Positions 19,612-32,500 are shown, counted from the first letter of the stretch. The stretch: DNA of 64,000 bases from Plenodomus lindquistii (GCA_025504975.1 JANUWI010000001.1:806001-870000), one strand, 5' to 3'. The notes: generated by a model not told the origin, from the sequence alone. Numbers and translations: made by a program.

Positions 19612-21721
19612 ATGGGCACGCTCACAGCCGACGTACCGCGACTGGACTCGCATTGTCCACATAAACTCGCGACTTCGTGTAGGCTGACTTCGACCCCCAA
19701 TTGCTGTGCATGCGCAGATGAGAGACAGCACTCGCGCACCTACCGCGTCTACATTGACGGCGTAGGCTTTGTGCAGCGGGGGACACGATGGCAAGGCTAC
19801 TGCTGGTTTTGTAAAGGTGAGGGCTTTGACCTTGAATCGCTAGGCACGTGACGCCCAATAAGCTCACAAGCATGTAGAGTTCTGGAGCAACCGACTGGCT
19901 GCCACGGATCCTCCTCTCGACATCTCGCAAACACGCATACCACAAATCCCAGACCAGACCGAGTTTCTCAACCGATGGAATGAGTTCCACCAAGGCTACC
20001 GTGTGGCGAGGCTGGCAGATGGGAGCGAACAACGAATAGCGGTGCTCGGTGAGCCGTTCAAGGAAGTCAGCCCTGGCTTCTTACCACGATCGCTAGATCA
20101 GCTCAGAGCGGGCGTGGAAAACGACGCACGCAGGCCAGAGAACAGGTTCCAAAGGCGGCGGTTATCAGAAGAGGAGCAACGGCCAGAAGCACCCCAACAG
20201 AGTCTTGAAGATGCGCTGGACAGCCTCCTCGAGGAAGAATCAAGCGCAGATAACGAAATCATGCAGACGCAAGGACAGAGCAGCTCCGTTCCCCTAGCAC
20301 CAGTAGAGCTCGATTCGCCCGAGCCAGCCCGACCATTCACTAGGCGAGAAGCACAGCAGCAGCGTCGGAGAGAACAGTTTCAACGCGTTTTTGGCAGCCG
20401 CGAAGATCTGCAGCAAGAAGATTATGAATCACCCCTTACATCACTGTACAGCAGAGCGTACGATCGTTATCGACAGGCCGAAGAGCGGCGAGCCGACGGA
20501 ACTACAATTGCACCCGCAGTCGTAGACAGCATGTCTGTCCAAGAGCGCCGAGACATTGAAGAGCAACTTCTCTGGGGTGTCATGCGAGACTCACAAGCCA
20601 TGTCAGAAGAACTGGAGCGCGAAGGCGATGTTTGGAGCTACTCGCCCATCCCCGTGGGGGACAGATCTACCGTTTCGACCGACATGACGGGAGATGATCT
20701 CATGGAGCGTCATATGCTGGAGGTCAACGCACTTCTGCAACAATCTCACCGTGCATACCATACCCCAGCCCAGGCACACTTAGATCTATCCACTACTACA
20801 CCAACAACGGAATCTATACCCAATGTTCTACCCGTCAACATGGCCCCGTTTTCAGCCAGACCCACCGCGTCAAGCGACATGACAGAAGATGTCCTTCTAG
20901 ATCGCACCAGTCCATCAACAAATGAGCAGATCGTCGCCCTTCTCGCGCGTTATAGACGTGCTGAGGACGCCTTGGCCCAGCTATCAACCAGAAGTGCACC
21001 ACGTTCAATCACAGGAGATTCTGGGCTCAATGCCTGGCTCAATTCCACTGGCTCTTCCTCTCCATCTTCAACCAGACCGACTGTGCAAAGTGACGCTGCG
21101 GAAGACGTCCCACTCGACCGCACCGACTCGTCACGACAAGACACCTTGGTATCCCTTGTGGAACAATTCACCAACATAACCAGCATCTTGCGAAATCGAA
21201 CCCGAGATGGAGATCTCGCCAGAACCACACCAACCACAACCGCTGCGCCTAACTCCCCCCTCATTGCCACGGCACCCTCCTCCTCATCCACCTCCAGCAA
21301 CACTAGGCCCCAAACAACCCTAGCCCCTCCTACTCTCCGCAACACCGAATTTTCCGAACTATACACCTCCCTCGCGCACATGACCTCTGAACTCGCCCGC
21401 CTCCGTCTCGTATCTGATACCCTCGCCGCCACCACCCGTCGCAGCACCCTCCTCACTCCAGCCACCCCACCTACCACACTGGACAACCAGCCTGGCCGAC
21501 CACCCCCCAAAACCGACGGAGAAATGACAAAGATACTCGCGTGCCAGGTATGCTACCAGCAGCTTGCCGATACGGCGGTTTTGCCGTGTGGACACATGGT
21601 CATGTGTGGATGGTGTGCCGATGTAGTTGTGCCAGTGAGACATAGTCATATCCCTGTGGGGGTGGTCAAGTGTCCAATGTGTAGGAAGATTGTCAAGCAG
21701 AGGTTCAAGATTCATATGTAA
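19612..21721 (+). CDS. C-terminal RING-finger protein with internal repeats, probable E3 ligase
   Basis: Two exons: 19612-19816 and 19878-21721 (61-nt intron), giving 682 residues. The extreme C terminus is a RING-HC finger: CQVC, then LPCGHMVMCGWCAD and CPMC, ending FKIHM, close in style to the RINGs at the ends of MUL1 and IAP proteins. Near the N terminus a second cysteine group (CCACADE, then CWFCKEFW) could bind zinc. Between them lies a long polar, Arg/Glu- and Ser/Thr-rich region with three spaced copies of a short acidic motif (see findings). A ubiquitin-ligase role is inferred from the RING; substrates are unknown. The start is the first ATG of exon 1 and is not certain. Confidence 0.78.
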
Positions 21722-22438
21722 TATGCCTCTTTTTTTTTTTATCAAGGGCGTAAAGGGTGATTTTGAAGGTGAAGCCCAGTGATGCTGCAAGAATGTGGTA
21801 TAGATGCAGTCAGTGCCTTGGTTTCGTTTTGGTCTAGTATGCCATATACATCAATAAAAATAAACCTTCAACAGCAACCTTTTCATAACAACTCTTTCCC
21901 CCCCTCCCCTTTCTCTCTGCGTTCCCAATCCCGACTATATCAACACGTAACAAAGTAAACCTATTTCCATTCCATCGCTGTAGATCATGCAAGATTCCTG
22001 CGCCACCAAAAAAAACGAAAATGCCCAAGCTCCGTTGTCCACTGAAGAATGCCCAAAGTATGCCTGTGCCTCGGTGTGAGCTCGCAAATGGTCTGTGTGT
22101 TGATGCAAAAAAGATGACGCCGTAGATGCAGATTTGTCGCCCTGATGGTTCGTTTTGGGAGGGAGATGGGCGGTGGTGATGGCGGTCTCGAGCGCTGTCT
22201 GCAGAACTAGCCGTCGTGTGGACGAAGAAGCCTCCCTGTCAGGACAGGCGGTTCACTTCATGACGCTGCCACGTCCATCAATCTCTCTCTCGACGCACGG
22301 GTTGTTATCGTGGCACTTTTTCTTACATGCTCTAGGTCCTGTACATGGCGACGGCATATCTGCGACCAGAAATTACGCTTACAAGCAACTGGCGCTCGCT
22401 TGTATAGTTGCGTGTTGTACATTGCTGATCGTGTTCAA
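21722..22438. other. Intergenic, tail-to-tail, no gene seen
   Basis: About 700 bases between convergent genes. Contains a T-run at about 21729-21740 just after the RING-gene stop and C-rich stretches near 21900. Probable 3' UTRs only. Confidence 0.5.
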
Positions 22439-24768
22439 TCATGATTCGCCGGCTTCGCCCATGGTGACATCGCCCGCGCCGTCGTCTTGTACGAGAGGCG
22501 ATGTCGCAGGCAGTATGGCGGATAGTGGACGATTGTATTCAACGTCGAGATGATCTGGCATGCTGGCGGGGCTGTGGGCGCGCGAGTCAAGATCGCCTTC
22601 TGGAGGTGGAGAGAAGTCCCACACCTGTTCGAGTCAGTGTCTTGTCTCGAGTCTACAATGGGGACATGAGATTCCTACCTCCATGATAGTACGACCACCT
22701 CGGCTAGCCATGATGACGGCCTTTTCCTCTTCAAACACAACTCTCCAGACAGCCTCGGCGGGGCTGCTTAATTCTCGTACCAGGGTACCGTTCTTTAGAT
22801 CCCACACTTTGACGCGGCCATCGCTGCCACCGCTGACGATTCGTGTGTTGTCGAATTGCAAGCTAGTAACGCTGTTGTCGTGTGCCGCTAAGCGATGGAT
22901 GGCTTGGTAGTTGGCAAGACTCCACACGCGGACCGAGCCATCCGATCCGCCCGTGACAAGGATATCTTCGCGCATCTGAAGCTGTCCAACAAGCGAAGTG
23001 TGGCCTTGTAAGACGGCCAAGCATTTGCTGGAGTCACAGTCAGTCGGCAATAAATGTGGTGAAACATCAGTAAAGCTTACCCATCATTCGGATCCCAAAT
23101 CCGCACACTCGTGTCCAGACTGCCTGTTGCGATTTTCTTGCCGTCAAAGGCGATTGCGTAGATTTGGCTAAAATGTCCCGTGAGTGTGCGCAGACATTTG
23201 CCCTCGGAAATGCTCCAGATCTTCGCGGTGGTGTCGTAGCTGCCAGATACCACAATGTCGCCGTGAATTTCAAGACATCGGACGCTTGCCTGATGGCCTA
23301 TGAGGACATGTTTACACAGACCTTTCTTCAGATCCCAGATGCGTAGTGTGGTGTCTCTTGAGCCAGATATGGCTGTATTGGCGTCCGACATTTTCAAGCA
23401 CCGCACTGTCGATGTGTGCCCGCGTAATGTGAATTGGGGGAAGCTGCAAGAATCAGTCTCAAGGATCTCTCACAACGTGAGAGAAGACGTACCCAGTCGC
23501 GAGGTTCCACACTCGAACGTCGCGATCGCATCCACCACTAACCAAAAGATCACCCCAAGGCACCATTGCCCACACGCCCATGACATGCCCCTGTAACGTC
23601 TTTTGATGGTCGCCGACGGTATCGAAAACGTGAATCTTGGCATTGTCAAGCGCTACAACAATGTACTTTTTGGTGAGGTGCAAGCTCGTCACCACGCCCT
23701 GATCTGGGGTGATCTGCCGCGCGTCACAAACTCCTCCATTTCTCCACGCTGTCTCGACCATGTACCGCTGCTTGAAGTGAGAGCGGTATGTGATGGCTAG
23801 CGGCCGTCGATATTCAGTTTTCCGCTTCGCCTCGCGATCGAGGCTTTGTGTTCGCAGTCCCTCAATATGCGACTGTGTCCGGGCGGCTTCCACATGATCT
23901 CGAGCAGGCGCGTCGTCCGTCCTACACGTGCGGTCGTCGTTCTGCCACCATTGCGCAGGCTCAGTATCCTCCATTTCATCTGGGCTGTCTTGCTCTTCTA
24001 TCCTCTCTTCTCTCGTGAGCGACCGGAAGGAATACTTTTGACACAGCAGCCGCCATGCACCATCGTCGTTGACGAGCTCTCTCCACTTCTTGGATACCTG
24101 CGACGCCCGGGCGAGCGTGGTGGGATCGTCGACGCATTCGAGAATCTGTGACGTGTCAGTGTCGGCGTCGGGATGCACGGATCCAGCAGTGTGAGACATA
24201 CCCTCAGGCACAGTTCGGTGGGCAGTTCCATGAATGGATCCTTCTTCAACCGCGGGCTGACGAATTCAGCCACAAAGCTGAGTTCCTGGCTGTCGCAGAG
24301 GTTGAGCAATTCCCCCAGCAGGCGCAGTCGCTCGGCCCGGTTCATGTCACTGAAGTTGGCCCGTATGTTCTTGATGTGGGAGTCTTCATGTTCTGCGGCA
24401 GTGCTCCAGTCTGGCACTCTTTGGGTGGGTGTTGGGCTGGGCGCAGGGGTTGGCGGCGACGCGGGCGCAGAGGGGAGGAGGTTGTGGGGAATGGTCGAGG
24501 ACAGCGGGCTGGTGGGTGTGATGATGGGCCGCGGTGCTCCTGACCGCGACATTCTGCTGGGCTTGCGGGCGTGGGCATGGGCGTGGGCATGGGCAGCCGG
24601 TGAGTTGAACATGACGGGTCGCGAGGAAGAGGCCGTGGCCGAGGCCGAGGCGGCCATGTCGGTGTCGGAGTCGTCAATGTGGGCAGGCAACGGGTGCTGG
24701 TCGTCGCGCTGGGCGGCGAAGTAGTCGTCGTGGTCCATGACGGCGGGCGGCGAGTGGGAGCGGCTCAT
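22439..24768 (-). CDS. CDC4: F-box/WD40 protein, Cdc4/Fbw7-like SCF substrate receptor
   Basis: Five exons: 24768-24202, 24145-23493, 23443-23081, 23027-22679 and 22624-22439, giving 705 residues. The F-box (MELPTELCLRILECVDD onward) starts near residue 180 and binds Skp1; it is followed by a linker and eight WD40 blades, the number seen in Cdc4 and Fbw7 rather than the seven of most relatives. Blades show GH...WD periodicity, e.g. SGSRDTTLRIWDL and SGSYDTTAKIWS. The N-terminal 100 residues are disordered, with a His-Ala run coded by a GGGCAT-type hexamer. Role: recognition of phosphorylated proteins for ubiquitination. A Met30/SconB-like assignment is the main alternative, but the blade count and N-terminal layout favour Cdc4. 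Confidence 0.83.
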
Positions 24769-26024
24769 CAGCCGTGCTCAGTGCTGGGAGTACAGGCGTC
24801 GGAGCGGAAGCGGTAGCGCGCTCCCTGGGTGCTTCACACTTGACACTCGACGGCGGGATGCAGGGGCGGGCAGAGGGCGGTCGGGCGGTCGGTATATGTG
24901 CACAGTGCCACACGGTAGGGACATGCACAGGCGAGGGCTAGGTCGCGGGTAGGAGGGCTGCGACCTGTTGCTGTGCGGGCGTGGTGCGGAGAGCGAGGGG
25001 GTGTTTCGTCTGCGAGAGTGGATGCGCGCGCGCCAGAGATGAAGCAGGGGAAAGAACCCACTCTGCGTGTATAGAGTAGCAGGGATGAGGCAGAGATCAC
25101 GCGCAGATGCAGAACCAAAAACAGGACCAGAGCAGTGCTGAGCAGCGCTGAGCAGAGCCGGACAGAACAGTACAGTATAGTACAGTACAGTGCAGTGCAG
25201 TATAGTACAGTGCAGTGCAGCACAGGACAGTGCAGTGCAGCACAGGACAGTGCAGTACAGGACAAGACAGGACAGGACAGCCAATGTCGTGGCCAGCGCT
25301 GATGGCGTTTGCATGTCTGATGCGCCAAGCGCTGCCCACCTCGATTTCCAAGCATGGCCATCACCACCAATGCTTGCCATCGCAATCCAAGCCCAAGTCT
25401 GAAGCTGCACAAAACACTATATACACACTGTGTACATACACAAACAGGTACGACGCATCTTCAGGCACGCCCAAATTGGCAGGGGACTCGAGCTCTGAAC
25501 ATGTCTCGGACGAAACCATGCCATGGTACACACAAAACACCGTGATTCGAATCAATGAGCACGGTGACATTGGAAGCTTCCACAAAGGGCTTCTATTATG
25601 CATTGTACGTATGCTTGCTTAGCCGCTTATGGACTTGTGCCTGGAATGATTCTCAACGCGTACACGGGCTGTTATACTGGCTGTAGGAGTACATATGCAT
25701 CCATGGAACCAGGCCGACGTCTCCACGATGATGCACGTGACATGTTGATTGCCTGTAAAGGCCCCAGTCAGTGAAGCCTCTTTGAGTGTGGAGTTGGGAT
25801 GCAGACTGCAGCCGCTAACGGCAGGGAAGCACGCAATCTCCTTGCGACGTCATTGGGTCCATCATCGACAAACTCCCCCAAATGTTGACCCAAAGTCCAG
25901 AACCGTTATTAAGCAGGTGGGGAAACGGTCACAATGGACCCGCCAACTTCTGCGCCCACCCGTGCAGTCGTCAATCTCCACACTCACTCTGACTGCGAGC
26001 GAGTGCTGTTGGTCATTGTCCAAC
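24769..26024. other. Divergent intergenic region with repeat
   Basis: About 1.25 kb between the divergent CDC4-like and cysA-like genes. It contains the pentamer repeat at 25161-25280. Open frames across the repeat are translations of the repeat and not genes. Confidence 0.55.
25161..25280. repeat. Degenerate 5-bp tandem repeat (CAGTA/CAGTG/CAGGA)
   Basis: About 24 units of a five-base repeat whose variants are arranged in blocks (CAGTA and CAGTG first, then CAGGA and CAAGA at the right end). It lies about 400 bases upstream of the CDC4-like start. Confidence 0.92.
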
Positions 26025-27678
26025 ATGAGTGCTTCACGGCGCCTGTTTGCTCTTGCGCGTGCGTCGCGTACCGCAAGTGCGCAAGCAAGCAAGCCAACAC
26101 AAACCGCATTGCGATTTGCAAGACATCAGTCGAATCAAGCGACAAGAAAGATTCACCAGCAATCGCCACGAAACGCACAACACGCTGCAGCTGTCCAAGA
26201 GTCAGAACCTGTCGAGTCCACAAACCCTGGGCTATCGTTCCCGTGCCTTGACGCCTACGAATCTCGCTCCGCTTCGCTCGAGAAACGATCGCTTTCCGGC
26301 CCTGAACCCTCGTACACGTCCGGACACACGCTCAACTTTCACTCCAAACAGCCCATATTGCTCGATTGGGGCGGCATACTACCTGAATTCAACATCGCCT
26401 ACGAAACGTGGGGTCATCTGAACCCTGACAAGAGTAATGCGATTCTCTTACACACTGGCCTCTCCGCGTCTAGCCACGCCCACAGCACAGAAACAAACAC
26501 AAAGCCAGGGTGGTGGGAGAAATTCATCGGTCCTGGGAAGCCGCTTGACACTGACAAATACCACGTCATTTGCACCAATGTAATAGGCGGCTGCTATGGC
26601 TCTACAGGCCCATCCTCAAGAGACCCCGCCAACGGCGAGCGGTACGCCACACGATTCCCCATTCTCACAATGGAAGACATGGTACGCGCACAATTTAGAT
26701 TACTCGATAATCTGGGCATACAAAAACTTTACGCAAGCGTCGGGTCGAGCATGGGTGGCATGCAGAGTCTCGCAGCAGGAGCCCTCTTCCCAGAGCGCGT
26801 AGGTCGCATTGTCAGTATAAGCGGTTGTGCGCGAAGCCATCCCTACAGCATCGCTATGCGCCATACACAGCGACAAGGTGCGCTCCCCCCTCCCATCTCC
26901 ATACACTTTACAACCCCCTCTTTCAAATCATACTAATCTACCCACAGTCTTGATGATGGATCCCAACTGGTCCCGCGGCTTCTACTACGACTCAATCCCT
27001 CCTCACGGCGGCATGAAACTCGCCCGCGAAATCGCAACCGTAACATACCGCTCCGGTCCAGAATGGGAACAGCGATTCGGGCGGCGCCGCGCAGACGCCT
27101 CGCGTCCACCTGCCTTGTGTCCGGATTTCCTCATTGAGACGTATCTCGACCATGCGGGGGAGAAATGGTGTCTAGAGTACGATCCCAACAGCTTACTCTA
27201 CGTCTCCAAAGCCATGGACTTGTTCGACCTGGGCCAAGAGCACAAAGACGCCATTACCAAACTGCGCAAGGAGAATGCAGGCAAACTGCAAGCCTACCTC
27301 GATGGTAACGGTATCGCCGACGACGCAACCACCGACTCGTGCACTCTCTCCCTACCAGACACCCCCTATGAAGAAAAAGAACAACCCGCCGAGTTTGATC
27401 CCGCTTCCCACGCCACTGCTGTCGCCAACGAACCCCCGCCCGATCTCGTAGCTGGTCTCAGGCCCTTGGCTAACACGCCAGCGCTGGTCATGGGCGTAGC
27501 AAGCGATATCCTGTTTCCGGCGTGGCAACAGCGCGAAATTGCGGAGACGTTGAGACGGACGGGGAACAAACAGGTCAGGCATGTGGAGCTGGGGGAGGAG
27601 AAGAGTCTGTTTGGGCATGATACTTTTTTGTTGGATTTGGAGGGTGTTGGGGGGGCTGTTAAGGAGTTTTTGGGTTAG
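26025..27678 (+). CDS. cysA: Serine O-acetyltransferase of the homoserine-acetyltransferase family, mitochondrial
   Basis: Two exons: 26025-26877 and 26948-27678 (70-nt intron), giving 527 residues. It transfers acetyl from acetyl-CoA to a hydroxy amino acid in sulfur assimilation. The alpha/beta-hydrolase triad is Ser242 (VGSSMGGMQ), Asp471 (ASDILFP) and His508 (FGHDTFL). GLSASSHAHS and SISGCARSHPYSIAMRH are typical of the Aspergillus CysA branch, which uses serine, rather than of Met2. The first 40 residues are rich in Arg, Ala and Ser without acids (MSASRRLFALARASRTAS), a clear mitochondrial presequence. Homoserine as substrate remains possible. An acidic low-complexity insert lies at about residues 415-440. 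Confidence 0.84.
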
Positions 27679-27892
27679 TAGAGGGGATGGGGATACAGAG
27701 AACGGCGGGCATCGGTGTGTTTGCATTGCGAAGGCGTTTATTTCATCCAAGAGATTATCAAGATGATGATTTGCGATTCTTCACTCAAGGGATCAAGCTT
27801 TACCATTAGCAAAGGGCAAGAAAATTTACATGGGGTATGTGACTGCCAGCGTTGAACGCGTTGATTACAAGCATGAAGAAGATTGCTTCAAC

Positions 27893-28884
27893 TCACTTCT
27901 TTCCATGTAACGCAGACCCACCAGCCACGATGTCGGTTGAATGAACTACTTTGTTATTCCCAGCCGCTTTACTCATCTCGCTCGTCACACTTGCACCTTT
28001 CCAATGCGGCGTCATGGCCTCGTCTACCCAAGCACATTCCGTGAGAGGTACATGCTGCCGTACATGGTCAATCAACGCTTTGGCACCAGGCGCGCCTTGC
28101 ATAATGGCCAGAGCACCAACACGCGTTATGCCGAGTTTGTTCGCGAAACGGCCATCGGTAGAGGTGGGCAGCGAAACAAGACGAGGCTTTGTGTTGAGTG
28201 CCAGCGCCGTGGGCGCAGCTGCATGCGGTGAGATGGTCAAGATGTGCAGTAGCGTGGGTATATGCGCATGAGCAAGTGAGGAACCAGGCTTAGGATGCGT
28301 TACGATGACTATGGCCAGTTCATCTGCGTCTGGTGCCGTCTTTGGTGGAATGCTGGCTGCCCATGCAGTGGATGATGGGGCTTTGCTGGCTAAGAGGGTG
28401 GCGGGCGCATTGCGGGTGACTAGGTGTTCCAGGTGGCGGGTTATGGCGTTGAGCCCGGTGAGGATGTGGTTGCCGATTTCGGGGGGAGGTGGCGGGGTAG
28501 AGGAAGATGTGTCGTTTGGGAATGGATCTGTGGTTCGCTTGCGTTTTTTGCCTTTGGAGGGGTGAAGGTGGGCGCGGCGGTGGTCTCCTATGGGGGCGAT
28601 GAGGCTGGGGAGGTATTAGACCAGACGTTGTCGAATCCGTGACTGCGGACAGGTGATGTGGGTTTTGGAGAGCGTCATGGCTGGCTACTTACTTGCAAAC
28701 AAGATCTATGATGGTTTCCTGATCATCTTGGGCAATGTGTGGCCTGACAGCCAGCAGTCAGCCTGTGGGGCCTTGATCAATGAATGCAATGAGCATGGAG
28801 GCTGGGCGTGGACCACTACCATTTCGTCTGTGTGAATGGCGTGGACGTCTTGAAGACCGGCTTGGATGCTTGTGGCGGCGCCAT
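27893..28884 (-). CDS. POP3: RNase P/MRP protein subunit Pop3
   Basis: Three exons: 28884-28820, 28743-28693 and 28604-27893, with introns of 76 and 88 nt, giving 275 residues. The first two coding exons are short (65 and 51 nt) and are only found by splice logic: MAPPQASKPVF..., then WPHIAQDDQETIIDLVC, then NLIAPIGDHR. The basic KGKKRKR patch follows near residue 55. The C-terminal half has an L7Ae-like pattern (LALNTKPRLVSLP, LGITRVGALAI), as in Pop3/Rpp38. Pop3 binds the RNA of RNase P (tRNA 5' maturation) and RNase MRP (pre-rRNA) in the nucleolus. It is tail-to-tail with the cysA-like gene. Confidence 0.76.
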
Positions 28885-29517
28885 GGTGGAGTTCAATTGC
28901 ACGTTGCGAAAGGACAAAGCCAGGGCCGCGCAGGAGCAAAAGTTGAAAAGTGGATCGGGCCGCTGGTGCCTGCATTAGGAGCATGGCAGCATGGCATTGC
29001 TGGCCGTGGTTCTGCACAAGCGACAAGTGCATGTTGGCTAGTCAGCGGGCAGCCGTGGCTGGCGCACGGGCGGCGGGGACGGGCCAATGAGGTGGCGACG
29101 TGCCTCGGACACCAAAGAACCTCTGGTGGGGTCCTGGCTTGCTCTTGCTCTGGAAATCTACACGAACGCGTCCCCCCGCCGAGCGCCCCAGAAGCTGCCA
29201 TTTTCTTTGCTCCCGCAGGCGCTGGCCGTTGCTCGTCAATTCGGCCACCCGGTACATTCACACCCATGGTGCTTGCTCCCGTCACGTGTCTTCAGCCTGC
29301 TGGCGCGAGTGCCGGAAGGAGCTGCTGAGGCTGGCCGTGTTTGCGTGCTTGCGTGCTTGCGTGCTTGCCTGCTTGCCTGCTGCCTGTACCTGAGCGCTGC
29401 TTCTGCTTGCCCTCCGCCGCCTGGCTTCACCTGCCCACCTACGAGCAGCCACCACTCCACCAGCCACGTCTGGCCCCCACGCAAACACGACCACGACCGC
29501 CCGCCCGCTTCACCGTC
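28885..29517. other. Divergent intergenic region of POP3 and the giant deubiquitinase
   Basis: About 630 bases between divergent starts, GC-rich. It includes a repeat of TTGCGTGC/TTGCCTGC at 29339-29385. It should hold both promoters. Confidence 0.45.
29339..29385. repeat. 8-bp tandem repeat (TTGCGTGC/TTGCCTGC)
   Basis: About five 8-base units in the presumed 5' UTR or promoter of the deubiquitinase gene. Confidence 0.85.
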
Positions 29518-32500
29518 ATGACCGCGCGGGGCCATGATCTAGTGCCGCCCGTCGCTGCAGACGCGTCCGCAATCAACCTCCCCGCCTCGCCGCCGCGCCG
29601 TGATCCCGTCGAAGACGCAGACGCAAGCTTCACGCGCAAACGCCCCCGCCTGGACTGCGGCAGCACTGTCCTGTGCGCCATGTCCACTGATCCCGCCTCT
29701 CCTACACTGCCCACTGCCACTTCCACTGCCACTGCCACTGCCACTGCCACTGCCACTGCTGCCGCCGCCCCCGCCGCCGCGCCTCACGAGCAGCCCGTAG
29801 AAATGACGATACGCCCGCACCCGCCCTCGTCCCCCGTAGCTGCTGGCCATCAGCCGCCTGCTAGCACTCATGGCGCTTCCCGTAGCGACAGCCCTGCGCC
29901 GCCGCACAACCAGTCGCCCATAGCCATTGGCAGCTCCGACGATGGCTCGGGAAGCCCCCCTATCGAGATCATTGTCGACGACGACGACGACGACACCAGC
30001 TTCACCCTGCGCGTCGATGCCGACGACCATTTCCGCAGCTTTCCCTTCAACACACGCAATAGTTGCTGCATCATGCTCCGCGAACTCACAACTCACATTG
30101 AAAAGGGTATGCGTGGATTTCTGTTATCTCGGGAAGCCGTCATTCGCTTTACTGACAACATCTAGCACCCGCTGTCGATCCCCTCGTGATTCCAGCCCTA
30201 ACACGATGGCTCACGGAGATACCCGATCGCGAAGAAGACGCCGCACCCTTCTTCATAGCCAGGGACGACTTCTGGAGGTTCTACGCAGACTTAGTCACAG
30301 CCGTGCTACATCGAAGGTACCATTCGGCAACTACGCTCTCTACTAAGCAGCATATTGACCTTGGCAGACATCCCTTGGGTGACAAGTTCGACGAAAGGGA
30401 CATAGAAGAGACCTTCTCTGAGTTTTTGACTGCATACGCACGAGTTTGTTCGACCATGTTCCTAGTCGACGCCCATCGACTTTCGCGCGCGCGTTCTGAG
30501 GAGCTCTTCCCACACAATCTGCTCAGCCAAGGGCATATTCGCCTTGTCACCACGCTGCTTCGTCGCGAAAAAGTGCCTCTTTTCCATCTGTTACACAAAG
30601 ATTACGCCATCGACATATCTGATGTTACCTATCAAATACAAAGGGCCTTCTTATTCGCCCGTGGAGCCCAAAACCTGCTGAGGTTAGCAGACGAAGCATT
30701 TCAGCACGTCGAACGTTCCCTAGAGAACGAAATTGCCCTCCAGGCTTCACGCGCATTCTCCGCGCTGGGCTGGGCACTGCGCGAATCGCCCAACATGGCA
30801 GGGAGCCCACACATGCCCGAGTTTTGCCGACGGGTCGTAGGATTCTTCTACAAGTATGGCAGCGACCTTTTCGACTTGAATCGAATCACAGACTCCGTGA
30901 TTGCGCGGGAGCTTATCGTGCAGCACGCGGAACTCGTATCCGAGCTCTGTGTCTGGGACAGAGACATCGCTGCGGAGCTAGTTCGCAAACATCTGGACTT
31001 CCGGGATCTTCAGGCTTCGGGAGAGTCTCCTATCGAGTACGATGTCAGCATGTACCGCCAAGATCCCACAGCGTTCCCTGCATTGGCGTCAAACGCTTGG
31101 AGATTCAAGGTGCTCCGCAAATATGTCACAAAGGGTAGGATGGATCTGCGCGTTTTGAGCATTGCTGCCATGGACGCCGTATTGGTCGATATGTGGAAGG
31201 AACTCGGTGACCCTGAATCCTCTGCGAGGCACCCCGTTTTGCAATATTTGGCCGACTTCCTGTTGCAGGCACGAGTCGTGGATTACATCGTCAGCGTAGA
31301 CTCTCACCCTCAGCTAATCAGCCGTAGTGGAAACATCGTTGGATTCCTGATTGTCACACATCGATGGTCAGACAGTGTAGCTGATACGGTTTGGAACACC
31401 ATTGCCAACAGCCCGGACTCTCGAGTCGTCGTAGCTACCATTGTCATGCTTCGAAGTATCGTTGGCCTCATGGGATCTCTCGACTTGCTTCATCTCTGCA
31501 AGAAAATGTACGAACTACCTACTGAACGATACACGATGGAGATACTGCAATTTCTACGCGAGTTGAGCGGACAAGTCAACGCGAAAACGCCACGAGTGAA
31601 CTACACAGAAGTGGATCCCGAGATGCGGCCTTGGAATGTCTGTGTCCGGATGATACGCGACGCTGCGCCTAGCAGAGACTGCGATAAAGACCTCTTTAGC
31701 CTCCACGCCGAGGCATGTGAGCAGCTGCACAGTCTGCTTCACCTTATTCCCGAAGAGGAGCGACATGCTGTATATAGAGACTGCGCACAGCATATCGCCG
31801 ACCACACGCGTCAAGCCACCGGCAGCGTACGTGTGATCTACCTCCTCGCTGCGCCCGTGCATCTGGGTGACGGGCCCTTCTTCCAAGAACACGCGCAGTT
31901 ATCGCGTCAGATTTTACAAGAGATCCCATATCTGGTCAAATCCGAGACTGCAGCAGGGCCATATCCTTATCAGAAGCTTGTATGGCAGTGCAGAATTGAA
32001 CTACTCGGGCTCTTCATCTGCCGGGCGGGTCTGGCCATCCCAGCTGATTTGTATAATGACATTTGGCACTATACAGTTGGGCCAGGTGCGCATTCGGATG
32101 CTGCCCGCAACATCGCATGGGCTCAGTTCCTCCAGACCATCAAAATGGCGCCCAAGAATGACTTCTGTGAGAAGCTGATGAGTTCCTACATCCCAACCAT
32201 GGATCCTCAGTGTTTCACGGACGGTCTCTTCGAGTTTGTGGCGAATTGCAATTTTCCCACCACGCGGGTACACAGTGAACTCAAGAATGAGACCGCCACC
32301 GTACTGCGGAACTCTGGTTACGACTTACTGTGGCTACTCATGACTGAATCTATTCCAGAATCGCCAATCGGCGACCGTGCCGCTCGACTTCTTGCGACTC
32401 GTTATGCAAAAATGAACGAGACCGTTGGCGTCCATCTAGCTGAAGTCGAAGCCGCTCACATCGCCCTTGTAGAGAAATGCATAGAGGAGCTACGTGGCAC

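Noticed and set aside
25097..25410. Cys/Leu/Thr-rich frames across the pentamer repeat
   Set aside because: They are translations of the repeat itself.
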